From: Cruorifilaria tuberocauda
Taxonomy: Eukaryota > Nematoda > Chromadorea > Rhabditida > Onchocercidae
Reading direction: 5' to 3'
DNA length: 20,357 nt
Assembly: GCA_013365365.1 (NCBI GenBank)
Contig: JABVXU010000790.1
Location: 1 to 20,357, forward strand
The position numbers were made by a program, and so were the translations under genes. The notes beneath the pieces are model-generated. The model saw only the letters and a program-made list of their open reading frames with translations, ran no database searches and was not told where the DNA came from. This document shows positions 10,495 through 19,486 of the stretch, in pieces (position 1 is the first letter of the stretch; each line of letters opens with the position of its first letter).

Positions 10495-11427
10495 TCATTA
10501 AATTCTTCAAGGGCGAAGAAATAATTTGCATAAATTATAATATGTCTATAAGTTTTGTTATTGTGATTGGTACTCGTAAAGTATGAAAGTAAAATGAAAG
10601 GATAAAAGGCATAATTTTAACTCTCGAGAAATTTGCATAGAAATTGATAATTTGAAGTATTTTCCCTCATCCGCTTGAATAAATATTCCATTTAGTAATT
10701 ACTTTTTTTGCTACTTTTACATAAATGGAATAAAAAGTATAAGTAAAATTAAGTAATAAAATTACAAATTACAAAGAACAAAACTTTTTTTTATCTTCGA
10801 AACTTTGAGAAAAAATTGCCAAATTATACTTTAAATAAGAACTGAAGCTTTTTTTTGATATGATAAATTAAATAAAATGAAAATTTATCCAAAATTTAAG
10901 TCTAATTTTATGATTAATGATTTTATGCATTCATAGGATATTCGGATAAAAAAAGAAATTAATCAAAATAAGTGATCGGTATTGATATTGATAATTTAAT
11001 TTTTGAAATTTTTTATTCAAAATAAAACTTTAACTTATTTTTTGTCGTTTTGAATTACTGGTTAACTTGAATTTAAATTCGAATTACTTATTAACTTTAT
11101 GAAGAAAAAGTTTTTTTGAAAAACACTTTGGCATAGATAAAAAAAATCCATTATCATTTATCATTGCAAATATTCGAAATTCTTAATCTTTGTTTCTTTC
11201 TTTTGTTACATTTTTTATCATTCATAAATAAATATTTTCATTCTGATACTTTTTTCTTTAGTTAGTTTAAAACAAAAAAAAACAATTCGGAATATTTGTT
11301 ATCGGTTTATACCGTAAATAATTCCGGTTTCTTCTGCTTATCATCTTGCTTTAATCAAACCACAAATATATTTCATAACTATTCACTAATGCATGACAAT
11401 AAAATTAACGTTTACGTGTATACACGT
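10495..11427. other. A+T-rich stretch, no gene recognised
   Basis: Plain A+T-rich DNA with several T or A homopolymer runs. No exon, RNA gene or tandem repeat is supported. Confidence 0.5.
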
Positions 11428-11700
11428 ATGGATTATAGTGCACGTTTGTGGATTATAGTCCACGTGTGGATTATAATCCATATGCTATGATGAATTATGG
11501 TCCACTACATATGCATCGTTGTGCATTTTTGCATGTTATACATGTGGATTATAGTGCACGCACGTGTGCATATTCGTGTGATTATAGTGCATGCACGTGT
11601 GCGTACACTTGTGGACCATAGTGTACGTTCGTACGCATCTATACTCACATATATCTGGATCGTAGTTCGCGCATTAATGTGCGTGCATCTATACGTGTGC
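11428..11700. repeat. Degenerate GTGGATTATAGTGCACG array rich in CACGTG/TGCATGCA palindromes
   Basis: GGATTATAG or a close variant occurs starting near 11430, 11450, 11468, 11491, 11546, 11579, 11613 and 11657. It is followed by GTGCACG, GTCCACGTG or GTGCATGCACGTGTG. Spacing is 18-23 in the first part and about 33-44 later, so the unit appears to have lengthened. The block is clearly more G+C-rich than its surroundings. Open frames over it translate the repeat. Confidence 0.87.
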
Positions 11701-11759
11701 GTGTTGATCTGTTTGTATAGCTGTGCAATCGAAATTATATAATTGAAAATTTAACGGAA

Positions 11760-11880
11760 GATAAAAAGGGCGTTTAATCAACTGGCACGAAGTTACACGC
11801 TCCTGACCTTTTCAACTAAGTGAGTTATGCTCAGGAAGTCGTCGTTGTCATCGGAGAACTTGGAAAAGTGATATATTATA
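11760..11880. other. Non-repetitive G+C-richer island of unknown nature
   Basis: About 120 bases stand out from the A+T background without repeat structure. Plus strand: donor-like CTAA|GTGAGT at 11819 and a 14-codon ATG frame at 11827. Minus strand: 17 open codons over 11808-11858 (FSDDNDDFLSITHLVEK), followed by an AAAAG|GTCAGG donor and preceded by a TTTTCCAAG weak acceptor. It may be a small exon, a conserved regulatory element or neither. Confidence 0.25.
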
Positions 11881-12037
11881 CATCACATTGATAGTTATCG
11901 CTTTTACGGTGACAATCGCTTAACCTTGATAATAATGATAACGTTTACTTCCTTCTCTTACCTAATTGTCATATCAACCACATTTCACAGATGCAATTTT
12001 AGTTGTTCTTTAAAAATAATTATGATAACAAAATAAT

Positions 12038-12039
<2 letters not shown>

Positions 12040-12089
<50 letters not shown>
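12040..12089. repeat. Pure AAT triplet microsatellite
   Basis: About 16 uninterrupted ATA/AAT triplets. The minus-strand frame over it reads poly-Tyr and is not a gene. Confidence 0.95.
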
Positions 12090-12094
<5 letters not shown>

Positions 12095-12363
12095 AAATAT
12101 ATCATGATTACAATAACTAATTTTAATCAAAAAAAAATTGTTCAATTGATAAATATAAATAAGAATGCAATTTTCATTGAATGATTTAGAATTAAAAATT
12201 TTACTGTGGTGGATGAATGAAAATACATGAGAGTGATAAGTTCTCACTCGATAGAGAGATAAATAAAGTACATAACAGTGATAAATTATTACTAAATATC
12301 TTAATAAATATTATATCAAATAAATTCCCTCTAAAATAAAAATTAGAGAGGGAAAAAGATTAA

Positions 12364-12368
<5 letters not shown>

Positions 12369-12405
<37 letters not shown>
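12369..12405. repeat. Pure AG dinucleotide microsatellite
   Basis: About 18 uninterrupted AG units, roughly 640 bases upstream of the kinase start codon. Confidence 0.95.
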
Positions 12406-12408
<3 letters not shown>

Positions 12409-13044
12409 TAGGTTTAATCAAAACATTTTTTAGTTAATTAATTCGAAAAAGCATTCGAAATAATTATTTCTAAAGCGGAAGCTCAATAAATAATATTAAT
12501 ACTAACTTACTTAAAATACACTTTACGGAAGTTAATATTAATAAAAATTCCATTAAATAAAATTAAAATTATTTTTCATTTCAAAGAATTAACAAAATCG
12601 TTTGTATCAAAAAAGCACACTCAAAACATTTATAATAATAAGCAATTTCATATTTAGTTAAAATATTTATGAATATCAAAGTTAACAAAACTTTGTTAGC
12701 TTAGAAATATAAGTAAGTAAACGAAAGCTATTCAATAAATTGTAAACTTTGCTTGAAAATATTAAAAACAAATATTATCAATTTTCATGTGATATTTTTT
12801 TTGCGAAATAAAAATAAAATTCATCCAAAATAAAAAATATACAAATTTTTTAAACTAAATTATGTTAATTTTATGGAAGTATCACAAATTTATAAATTCA
12901 TCCTAAATCGTTAATTTTAATCATTTTCTTATTTTATCAAAATAGCTAAATGTGATTTAATTTCTGAATTGATGAAAGAGTTGATTAATTGATCAAAGAT
13001 TTCTTATGATATAATCAACAAAATAAACGAAACCATCAAAATCA
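12406..13044. other. Upstream flank of the kinase gene
   Basis: A+T-rich DNA expected to hold the promoter and 5' untranslated part. No TATA box or spliced-leader acceptor can be singled out. A pyrimidine-rich stretch ending AAAATAG near 12945 is a weak candidate for a trans- or cis-splice acceptor. Confidence 0.3.
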
Positions 13045-13232
13045 ATGACATTGATAGAAATAGTAAATGATAATATAATGACAAAAAGTATAGCAATGGA
13101 ATTTCCTATCACTGATATATTATCACAACCGAATGATAGCAATGCAATTGCTAAACAAACAACAACAACAGCAACAGCAACAACAACAACAACAACAGCA
13201 ACAGCAACAACAACAACAACAACAGCAACAGC

Positions 13233-13287
<55 letters not shown>

Positions 13288-16200
13288 GCCAAATCATCGT
13301 TAAAAAATTCGTCGCAACGATCAAAGCAACAAGAAAAATTGTCAGTGAAAAAAAAAAATGATAAAAAAAATGCGATGAAAACGATCGATGATATCACAAT
13401 GCTAAAGAAAAATGATCGAATCAATAATAAATGGCTAATTTTCCAGCTTATTGGCAAAGGTGCATTTGGGTGTGTTTACAAAGTTTGTCTTCTTTTTTTT
13501 CTTGATATTGGATAAATGTGAAATAATTGAAATTAAAAGTTCTTTTACTGATATCGGAATTATTTGTACTGGTTTGCATGACTGGATGAGTTAACTGATA
13601 ACGGAATCGTTTGTATCGGTATATATGAGTGATGATACTGAACGAAAAACTTAGTATCATTATTTCTTTCATACTTTGATTATGAATAAATGATTCTTTT
13701 GTTGTTGAGAAGTTAAAATTTACAGATTGGATATCATGGTGAACGATATGCGCTTAAATTTAGTCTTGATTGCTGTAGTAATGTAATTTTTTAATTTTTT
13801 AAAAATTTCTTTTCAAGTAATTGATCTTCAAAATATTTTTCACTAAGGAAATATATCATGCTCGGTATTCAGGATAATAAAAATGTTATTTATCTCTTCC
13901 ATATAAGTCAAATAATGCTCTATCCTCTTTTAAAGTAATATAGGATATTGAATAAGACATATCTACCGAGGTTTTTTACCCAATTCAGTATCATTAGAGA
14001 ATTCTTAATACAATAGTTGGTTGTGATATTATTATTGATTGCACGATATATTTCACATCATAATGATCACTAATTACTTTTCCTCTTCATCAATCATATT
14101 TGGTTTTTTTGAGTAACGATCGTTTTTACTGTAATAATGAGGTGGTGAAATAGCTACATGCATTATCATCTGATAAAACACTCTGCATGCATTATCGCAT
14201 GATGAAACATGCTGCATGCATTATCACAATAATTGCATGTTATGTTAGTGCATATGGTATACTTAGGAAAAAAAGCCATTTCAATATTTTTTATTTTTTC
14301 CATATTTTTTTGCAAATAAATTTTACAAAATTTTAGATCTAAATTTAAATTTAAATTAACTTTCGAGAACCGAATAACTTAATTTTAATTTAGAAACAAT
14401 TATTAGTTGAAAAGAATGTATTGGAATTAGCAAAACAAGCGGAAAGTAAGCATATCGGTCGACTTATCGAATATGGAAATTACCTTGGCTATGAATATAT
14501 TGTTATGACGCTTGTTGGCAAATCATTACGAGTAAATTAATGAATTTATTTTTTTTTGTGATTCTAAATTCATTTAAAGTTTGTCGAAAAGTTTTCTTAA
14601 CCTTTAAAAATTTTAATTTACTGAAATTTCAATAATATTAGGATATTGTAATGGAACGGAAAAGGAAAAAACTCTCGGCCGGTTGTGTTATCTCAGTTGG
14701 CTTACAGTGTGTTGAAGCAATCGAAGAGCTTCACCGACTTGGCTTCATACATTGGTTGGCGATTTTAAATATCATTTCGTTAATTTAGAATTTAAATTAA
14801 CTTTCAATTCATTATGAATATTGAAATATGGAAAAGAGTTTATTATCAGGAAGATTTCGATTAAATCTTTCATAATCATAATCATGATCATAATCAATTT
14901 ATTTTATCAATAAACACGATACCTGTGACATCATTAAATAAATCTAAACCGATTAATTAATTATTTCAAACATCATCCGATCGTTTTGAAATTAATTTTG
15001 TTAATAATTTTTTAAAGTGATATAAAACCATCAAATTTTGCTATCGGACGAACTGATCTTTTACATGGTTCACGGAAAATTTTCCTGATCGATTTTGGTT
15101 TAAGCTATCAATATGTTGATTCAAATGATCGATTAAAACACGTAAAACGTGTACGTAATGCTGCATTTTAAATCATTAAATAAATTTTGCCTTTAATTTT
15201 TTTTGGCTAATAATTCAAGCACATATTACATATAGGGTATGAGCTTCAAGGGAACATTACGTTACGCACCATTAGGATGTCATCGACGTCGTCCACCGGG
15301 TCGTCGTGATGATCTCGAATCCTGGATGTATCAACAGATCGAATTTACAAAAGGATATTTACCGTGGAAAAATCTTGATGACGAGCAGGCTATTATGAAT
15401 GTTAAAGTATAAAATATTCAATCAATCATATTTGATCTTCATCAAATCAAAAATTACTTTTTAAATTTAATTTCATTCTATCTATGCATGAACAATACTA
15501 TATCTGTTGTCTAATATACTAGTATTCGAATATCTAAATTGAAAATGAATAAATGTGATTTCGATATATAAGTACTTAATTTCATTCATATAATATACAT
15601 TAAGTTCTTTTTAAAGGAAGTTGCTCGAACAACTGATGGCATGCAAAAGTTGTTAAAATATTGTCCAAAAATATATATGGAAATTATGAAACACATATGC
15701 GAATTAAAATATGCAACTAAGCCAGATTATGATCTTATCTATAAGGTTTCCATAATTTAATTCCTACTTAAATACTTGAAATAAAAAATGATTTGGATCA
15801 TTCATAATTCAATAGGTTAGTTGTGTAAATTAAAATACTTCTCATATTAAATCAAAATTAAATGCGATGAATTGAATGAAAATGCTTCATAAGGTTTATC
15901 GATAAAAATTTTACCTATAATTTATTTCTTCGATCAATATCTTTTGTATTAATTAAATTAATCTTAATTAAAGTGGAAGTAAAGTGGAACTTATTTAACC
16001 TCATATAACTTATTATCCTTCATATTACTTTATATAACTTATTATTCATCATAACTTCATATAACTTCATAATATATCACCCTTCATATAACTTGATATA
16101 ACTTGTATAACTTATTATCCTTCATATAACTTATTATACAATGCAAAAAAAGACACAAACAGAGTTAATATTTTTCAGTTACTTCGAAAAATTTTATTTG

Positions 16201-16816
16201 AATCAAGATTACAAGAATATCCATACGATTGGGAAAATGATTCGTTGAGGTGTTATCGTAAAAAATGATCAATCATTTCAATGATATTATCAATAAGTTT
16301 TATTTTATTTACAATTTCATAGATATTCAATTTTTTTTAGGTTTAATCAAATTAAACTTAATGATTATCTCTTACAATTGAATTACTTCATTTCTATTTT
16401 TTAGCTTTCAAAATCAATCGATTGATTTAGCTATTTAGTATAGTACAGAGGCATAAAATTGAAGTAGAGAATGTTAGCATAATATGTGTTTATTGATGAA
16501 ATTCCATTGCTAATAGATTAAACTGTTTTAATTGAATTAAACTTAGTGAATTTCTCTTACGGTTAAAATTTTAAATTGTTACAATTGAAACTAAACTTAG
16601 TGAATTCTTATCACACGTATTTTAAGCTATGTAATTTTAATTTGCAGGAATGAAATTAATTGCTTAACAAAAAAAAAAGTTAAATATATTGCAAATTGTC
16701 CGGAAATGCAAGGGATAATTCGGCATTATCAATTATCCTCACAGATAGGAAAGGAATTTCATTCAGTAGCAAATAATTCCAATTTATCATTTTCTCAATC
16801 ACTTGCTTATCATTAA
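13045..16816 (+). CDS. Tau-tubulin kinase-like (TTBKL) / casein kinase 1 group protein kinase, nine exons, 472 aa
   Basis: Seen: exons 13045-13482, 13726-13782, 14394-14531, 14642-14754, 15018-15150, 15236-15406, 15617-15745, 16179-16249 and 16648-16816 join in phase through GT..AG introns. The kinase domain spans residues ~129-410: Gly loop GKGAFGCVY (137-145), ALKF Lys157, alpha-C Glu171, HCDIKPSNF (248-256, catalytic Asp250), DFG at 274-276, KGTLRYAPL at 298-306, RRDDLES at 316-322, PYDWE near 409. Known: SNF after DIKP, RRDDLES and the DWE end are CK1-group/TTBK features. Such enzymes phosphorylate Ser/Thr, and TTBKL members are expanded in nematodes, many sperm-enriched. Inference: a cytosolic Ser/Thr kinase; no signal peptide or membrane segment is visible. 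Start: first ATG after an in-frame TAA at 13024; Met111 (13375) is an alternative that drops the Thr run. Odd: HRD Arg replaced by Cys249, and a weak exon 8 donor (GAG|GTGTTA). Without splicing there, translation stops at 16266-16268. Confidence 0.9.
13159..13287 (+). repeat. Coding ACA/GCA triplet microsatellite (poly-Thr/Ala run of the kinase leader)
   Basis: The kinase frame reads this as four Thr, then Ala-Thr-Ala plus six Thr (a 27-bp higher-order unit) twice, a third Ala-Thr-Ala, and finally 18 uninterrupted ACA codons (residues 39-81). The GCA interruptions are regularly spaced, so the tract probably grew by duplication of the 27-bp unit followed by slippage in the pure ACA part. The other frames would read poly-Gln and poly-Asn on this strand and poly-Val or poly-Cys type runs on the other, giving large spurious open frames. 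Confidence 0.95.
14157..14230. repeat. 29-bp tandem repeat in kinase intron 2
   Basis: CATGCATTATC recurs at 14157, 14186 and 14215, an exact 29-base spacing, with a TGATaAAACA-type segment between copies. The core contains the palindrome TGCATGCA. It lies inside the 611-base intron 2 and does not touch the splice sites. Confidence 0.85.
15999..16140. repeat. Short-period TCATATAACTTATTATCC minisatellite in kinase intron 7
   Basis: About seven imperfect copies of a TTCATATAACTTATTAT-like unit, with variable period, fill the 3' half of intron 7 and stop about 40 bases before the acceptor at 16177-16178. Confidence 0.8.
16351..16620. repeat. Three dispersed copies of a TTAAACTTAGTGAATT motif in kinase intron 8
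   Basis: Related 28-30 base segments occur near 16351, 16537 and 16591, each reading like TTAAACTTA(g/a)TGA followed by TCTTA. The last two are 54 bases apart and the first is about 186 bases upstream. They fall wholly inside intron 8. Confidence 0.6.
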
Positions 16817-16861
16817 ACTGAGATTATTCGTTATATTCTAATTATCGAAATAAGGCAAAGA

Positions 16862-16867
16862 AATAAA
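16862..16867 (+). promoter_or_regulatory. Polyadenylation signal AATAAA of the kinase gene
   Basis: A canonical AATAAA lies 45 bases after the TAA at 16814-16816. Its position supports the nine-exon model ending in exon 9 rather than at the TGA in the unspliced exon 8. In such A+T-rich DNA the hexamer also occurs by chance, so the call rests on position. Confidence 0.5.
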
Positions 16868-16962
16868 GAATTTAAGTTTATAATAGATTAAATAATTATT
16901 TGAAATTAATTAAAATCTATCATTTTGCAAAATTACGGTATGCACAGAAATATGATAAATGT

Positions 16963-17034
16963 ATGATTGGAAAAATGAAGAAGATGCCAAATGAAATAAT
17001 GTGCCTAGAAAGCCAAACTATAGAATTTATTTAA
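16963..17034 (+). other. 23-codon ATG open frame downstream of the kinase (very tentative)
   Basis: ATG 16963 to TAA 17032-17034, Met- and Lys-rich (MIGKMKKMPNEIM...). The frame is open upstream to about 16877 without an ATG. It lies just past the kinase polyadenylation signal and may simply be chance. Confidence 0.07.
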
Positions 17035-17500
17035 TTTCATTAAGACAATTGGGCCTCAAATTATTGGGCTCTACTAATTTCAAATTTTAGTATATTGTAT
17101 AATTGAGTAACTTAATTAAATAATAAGTAATGAATCATTTTATATCGATAATTTTTAAATTCCTGCCTATCAGATGATCAATTAATCAGTTAAAAGATCA
17201 CTTATCGTTTCCCATATTTGATTAATTAGCTGGACTAAAAAGAGAAAGTTTATAACGAAATCGCTTAGCATGATTTAAGGTTAAATCAGAATATATATGA
17301 AATTTAACGAATTACTGTAATTAGAATTCAATCGAAATTACTTACATTAAAATAGCTATCAAGTAAAATATTAAAAGAGCTATCAAGTGTCTGAATTTAG
17401 CGTCTATCTGTTCAATCGAACATCAAAATTATTCAAATTTATAAGTGGTATTCATGGTATATGCTTATTAATGAATTAAAAGTTTATGTAAATCCTTAAT
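17035..17500. other. Intergenic A+T-rich stretch, nothing recognised
   Basis: A TTGGGC word occurs twice 22 bases apart (17049 and 17064-17071 region). Otherwise plain A+T-rich sequence. Confidence 0.4.
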
Positions 17501-17590
17501 TAACTATACTAATACTAATTACTTAGCTTATACTAATTACCATACTATACTAATAACTATACTAATAACTATACTAATTACTTAGCTTTA
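17501..17590. repeat. ACTATACTAATAACT / TACTAATTACTTAGCTT short tandem repeat
   Basis: Several copies of a 13-base ACTATACTAATA-like unit are bracketed by two copies of ACTAATTACTTAGCTT (ending near 17530 and 17590). Confidence 0.85.
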
Positions 17591-17988
17591 CATCTTCCTT
17601 GCAAATCTCTCCTTTTCATACTCGTTTATAACAGATGCTTAGTTAATAAGGTAAAAATTAAATTAAAAAACGAATTTTTTTATGAAACAAAATTTAAGAA
17701 ATTTTAGTTTATTTCTTAATATAGAATAATCCATGAATGATTAAGTGCTGGAAAAATATCTATAAGTAAATTTATAAATAAATTGATTGGTAAAAATATT
17801 AGTGGAAGTAAAAAAGTAAAAAATATTACTTAAATCATTCGTAGCAATAATTATTGTGAATGAATAACGACTGAAATATTTTCAAGTTCGAACTATAACT
17901 TTTGTCCAATTTTATTCTAATAACTTACCTTATTTAATTAGCAAAATAAAGCTACAAAAATATTTTTATATATCATTAACAACTTTTC

Positions 17989-18145
17989 ATGGTACTTGAA
18001 GTTGCAAAAATAATTGAGATCCATGTGATACAGGTAAACAGCTGGAAGATTATAGGTCCTTATCAAATTGCAGCTAATTAGTCTTGAAGTGATCGAAGCA
18101 TACAAGAGCACATGCGGAAAAACAGGTGGTAATATTATTTAAGGT
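17989..18145 (+). other. Exon-like segments with paired splice sites (tentative smORF)
   Basis: ATG 17989 reads 15 codons (MVLEVAKIIEIHVIQ) to a consensus donor ATACAG|GTAAAC at 18033. A TTGCAG acceptor at 18073 reopens in phase with LISLEVIEAYKSTCGKT and runs to a TAA near 18141. The implied intron is only 40 bases. Without splicing the first frame continues to 30 codons, ending at TAG 18079-18081. No family recognised. Confidence 0.13.
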
Positions 18146-18304
18146 ACTATCTGATTGATTCTGGATATCGAAATTTAGAAATTTGGCTGATATTCAATAT
18201 TTTGGAGCAAATTAATTAATTAGTCAATTAAGTTCTAAACGATTAGTTGAAATTTGATCACAACAATCTGTATTTTTAACAATCATTGAATTTCCATCTG
18301 ATTC

Positions 18305-18780
18305 TTCACCAATCAAGTTTTTTTTACTTATGAGTAAAATTTTGATCTTTCATTTATTGATCGATACGTGGAGGAAATGACCTGATAGAATTAAATTTTT
18401 GCTTGATTATAATTGAAACTTTGATTATTCATTCATTAAATTGATCGTTTATATTAGCTCAAATGATTGATTTAAAATGGCTCAAAATGATTAGATTCAA
18501 ATTTTATCATAATGAAAAATCGATAATGATTGCTGAAATCATTATCGATTTTTCATTATGATTATTATTGAAGAAAAAATGCCTCCACCAATCAAATTTT
18601 TTTTTAATTTACGATTGAAATTTTAATTGGTCACTTATTGAATTTTTATCACATTATTAAGTTTTGTCACAATGATAGTTTATTTATAAAAATGTTTTAA
18701 TGATAATTGAAATTTAAATTGTTTACTTACTGATCAATATCTGGATGAAATGATCTGAAATGAATAATTTTATAATTTCA
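18305..18780. repeat. Diverged direct repeat flanking a perfect hairpin
   Basis: CACCAATCAAGTTTTTTTTA-like sequence occurs near 18307 and 18587. TGATCGATACGTGGAGGAAA followed by TGACCTGA near 18358 matches TGATCAATATCTGGATGAAA followed by TGATCTGA near 18732. The two ~180-base copies lie on either side of the hairpin at 18506-18562. Confidence 0.65.
18506..18562. repeat. Perfect 26-bp-stem inverted repeat with 5-base loop
   Basis: 18506-18531 is the exact reverse complement of 18537-18562; the loop is GCTGA. The stem contains ATCGATAATGATT and ends in ATCATAATG. No mismatch or bulge occurs in 26 pairs. Confidence 0.95.
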
Positions 18781-18919
18781 TTCCATATGGTTGATAGTTG
18801 GAATAATATGATTAACTCTTCCATGTATTATCGTTTTTTTTGCTTGCCGTTAAATTCAAAATTACTGCATTCAATCAACTTTCGAAAATGAACGGAAACG
18901 TCAAGAAATACTCCCAAAC

Positions 18920-19010
18920 CATGAATTACCCTCAAGCATCGAGAATTAATGCAAAATCCCGAGAATTAAGGGAAATGTCGAGAATTAGCGGAAACACCGA
19001 AAATTGAAAC
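18920..19010. repeat. 19-20-bp CGAGAATTA minisatellite
   Basis: CGAGAATTA starts at 18940, 18960 and 18979, with CGAAAATTG at 18998 and a diverged ATGAATTACC upstream at 18921. Spacing is 20, 19 and 19 bases. Confidence 0.85.
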
Positions 19011-19070
19011 AATCAATGATCGAATCTGTTTAACTCATTTGTAAATTTAACGATTGAGTCATGCAGTTTG

Positions 19071-19220
19071 ATGTTTTTTTTCCTGGTTTCATGGGAATGT
19101 TTCTTTCAAGTTGGAGAATTCAAGTTGAAAGACTGGTTGGAGTTGCTGATGACAAATTGGAAACGTAAGAGGGCAGTGCTAACTTTAAATTCAATTTCAT
19201 TTTTCCATTGCATCACTTGA
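19071..19220 (+). other. 49-codon open frame or first-exon candidate (tentative)
   Basis: ATG 19071 opens a frame with a hydrophobic start (MFFFLVSWECFF) and an amphipathic KLKDWLELLMTNWK segment. It runs to TGA 19218-19220. A donor AAAC|GTAAGA at 19164/19165 and a pyrimidine-rich acceptor CTCTATTTTAG at 19277 define a plausible 113-base intron, after which the frame ends within seven codons. It is more G-rich than its flanks. No family recognised. Confidence 0.17.
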
Positions 19221-19448
19221 AAGTTGACACTTTTCACTTTCCGTTTTCTGTTTCATTTCTTTTTTCCTCTATTTTAGAAGTATTTTTTAAATGTGATTAA
19301 AAGAGCAGAATTGTAATGAATTAATCGATAATCGATAATTGAATTGATAATATTTTGCTAACTGAAATGATTAATGATTTATTGATTGACTAAAATTCTT
19401 AGAAATAAATTAATCGATTAAAAATACTTTTTAAATGTTCAATTTAAT

Positions 19449-19486
19449 AATATTTGATTAATTAATCAATTAATTAATCAAATATT
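19449..19486. repeat. Near-perfect 38-bp palindrome
   Basis: Eighteen-base arms (starting AATATTTGATTAATTAAT) are exact reverse complements, with a two-base CA centre. It is composed of ATTAATTAAT words. Confidence 0.85.

Noticed and set aside
10246..10586. Ser/Leu- and Arg/Glu-rich open frames on both strands
   Set aside because: They come from the GA and CT dinucleotide tracts.
11296..11742. Plus-strand frames of 64 and 81 codons
   Set aside because: They mostly translate the degenerate GGATTATAG array, and their periodic residues follow the DNA repeat.
12993..13457. Minus-strand 154-codon open frame with a long Val run
   Set aside because: It is the antisense reading of the coding ACA tract and the supported kinase exon 1.
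14157..14230. CRISPR-like regular spacing
   Set aside because: It has only three short units with diverged spacers, in an intron of a eukaryotic gene. It is a minisatellite.
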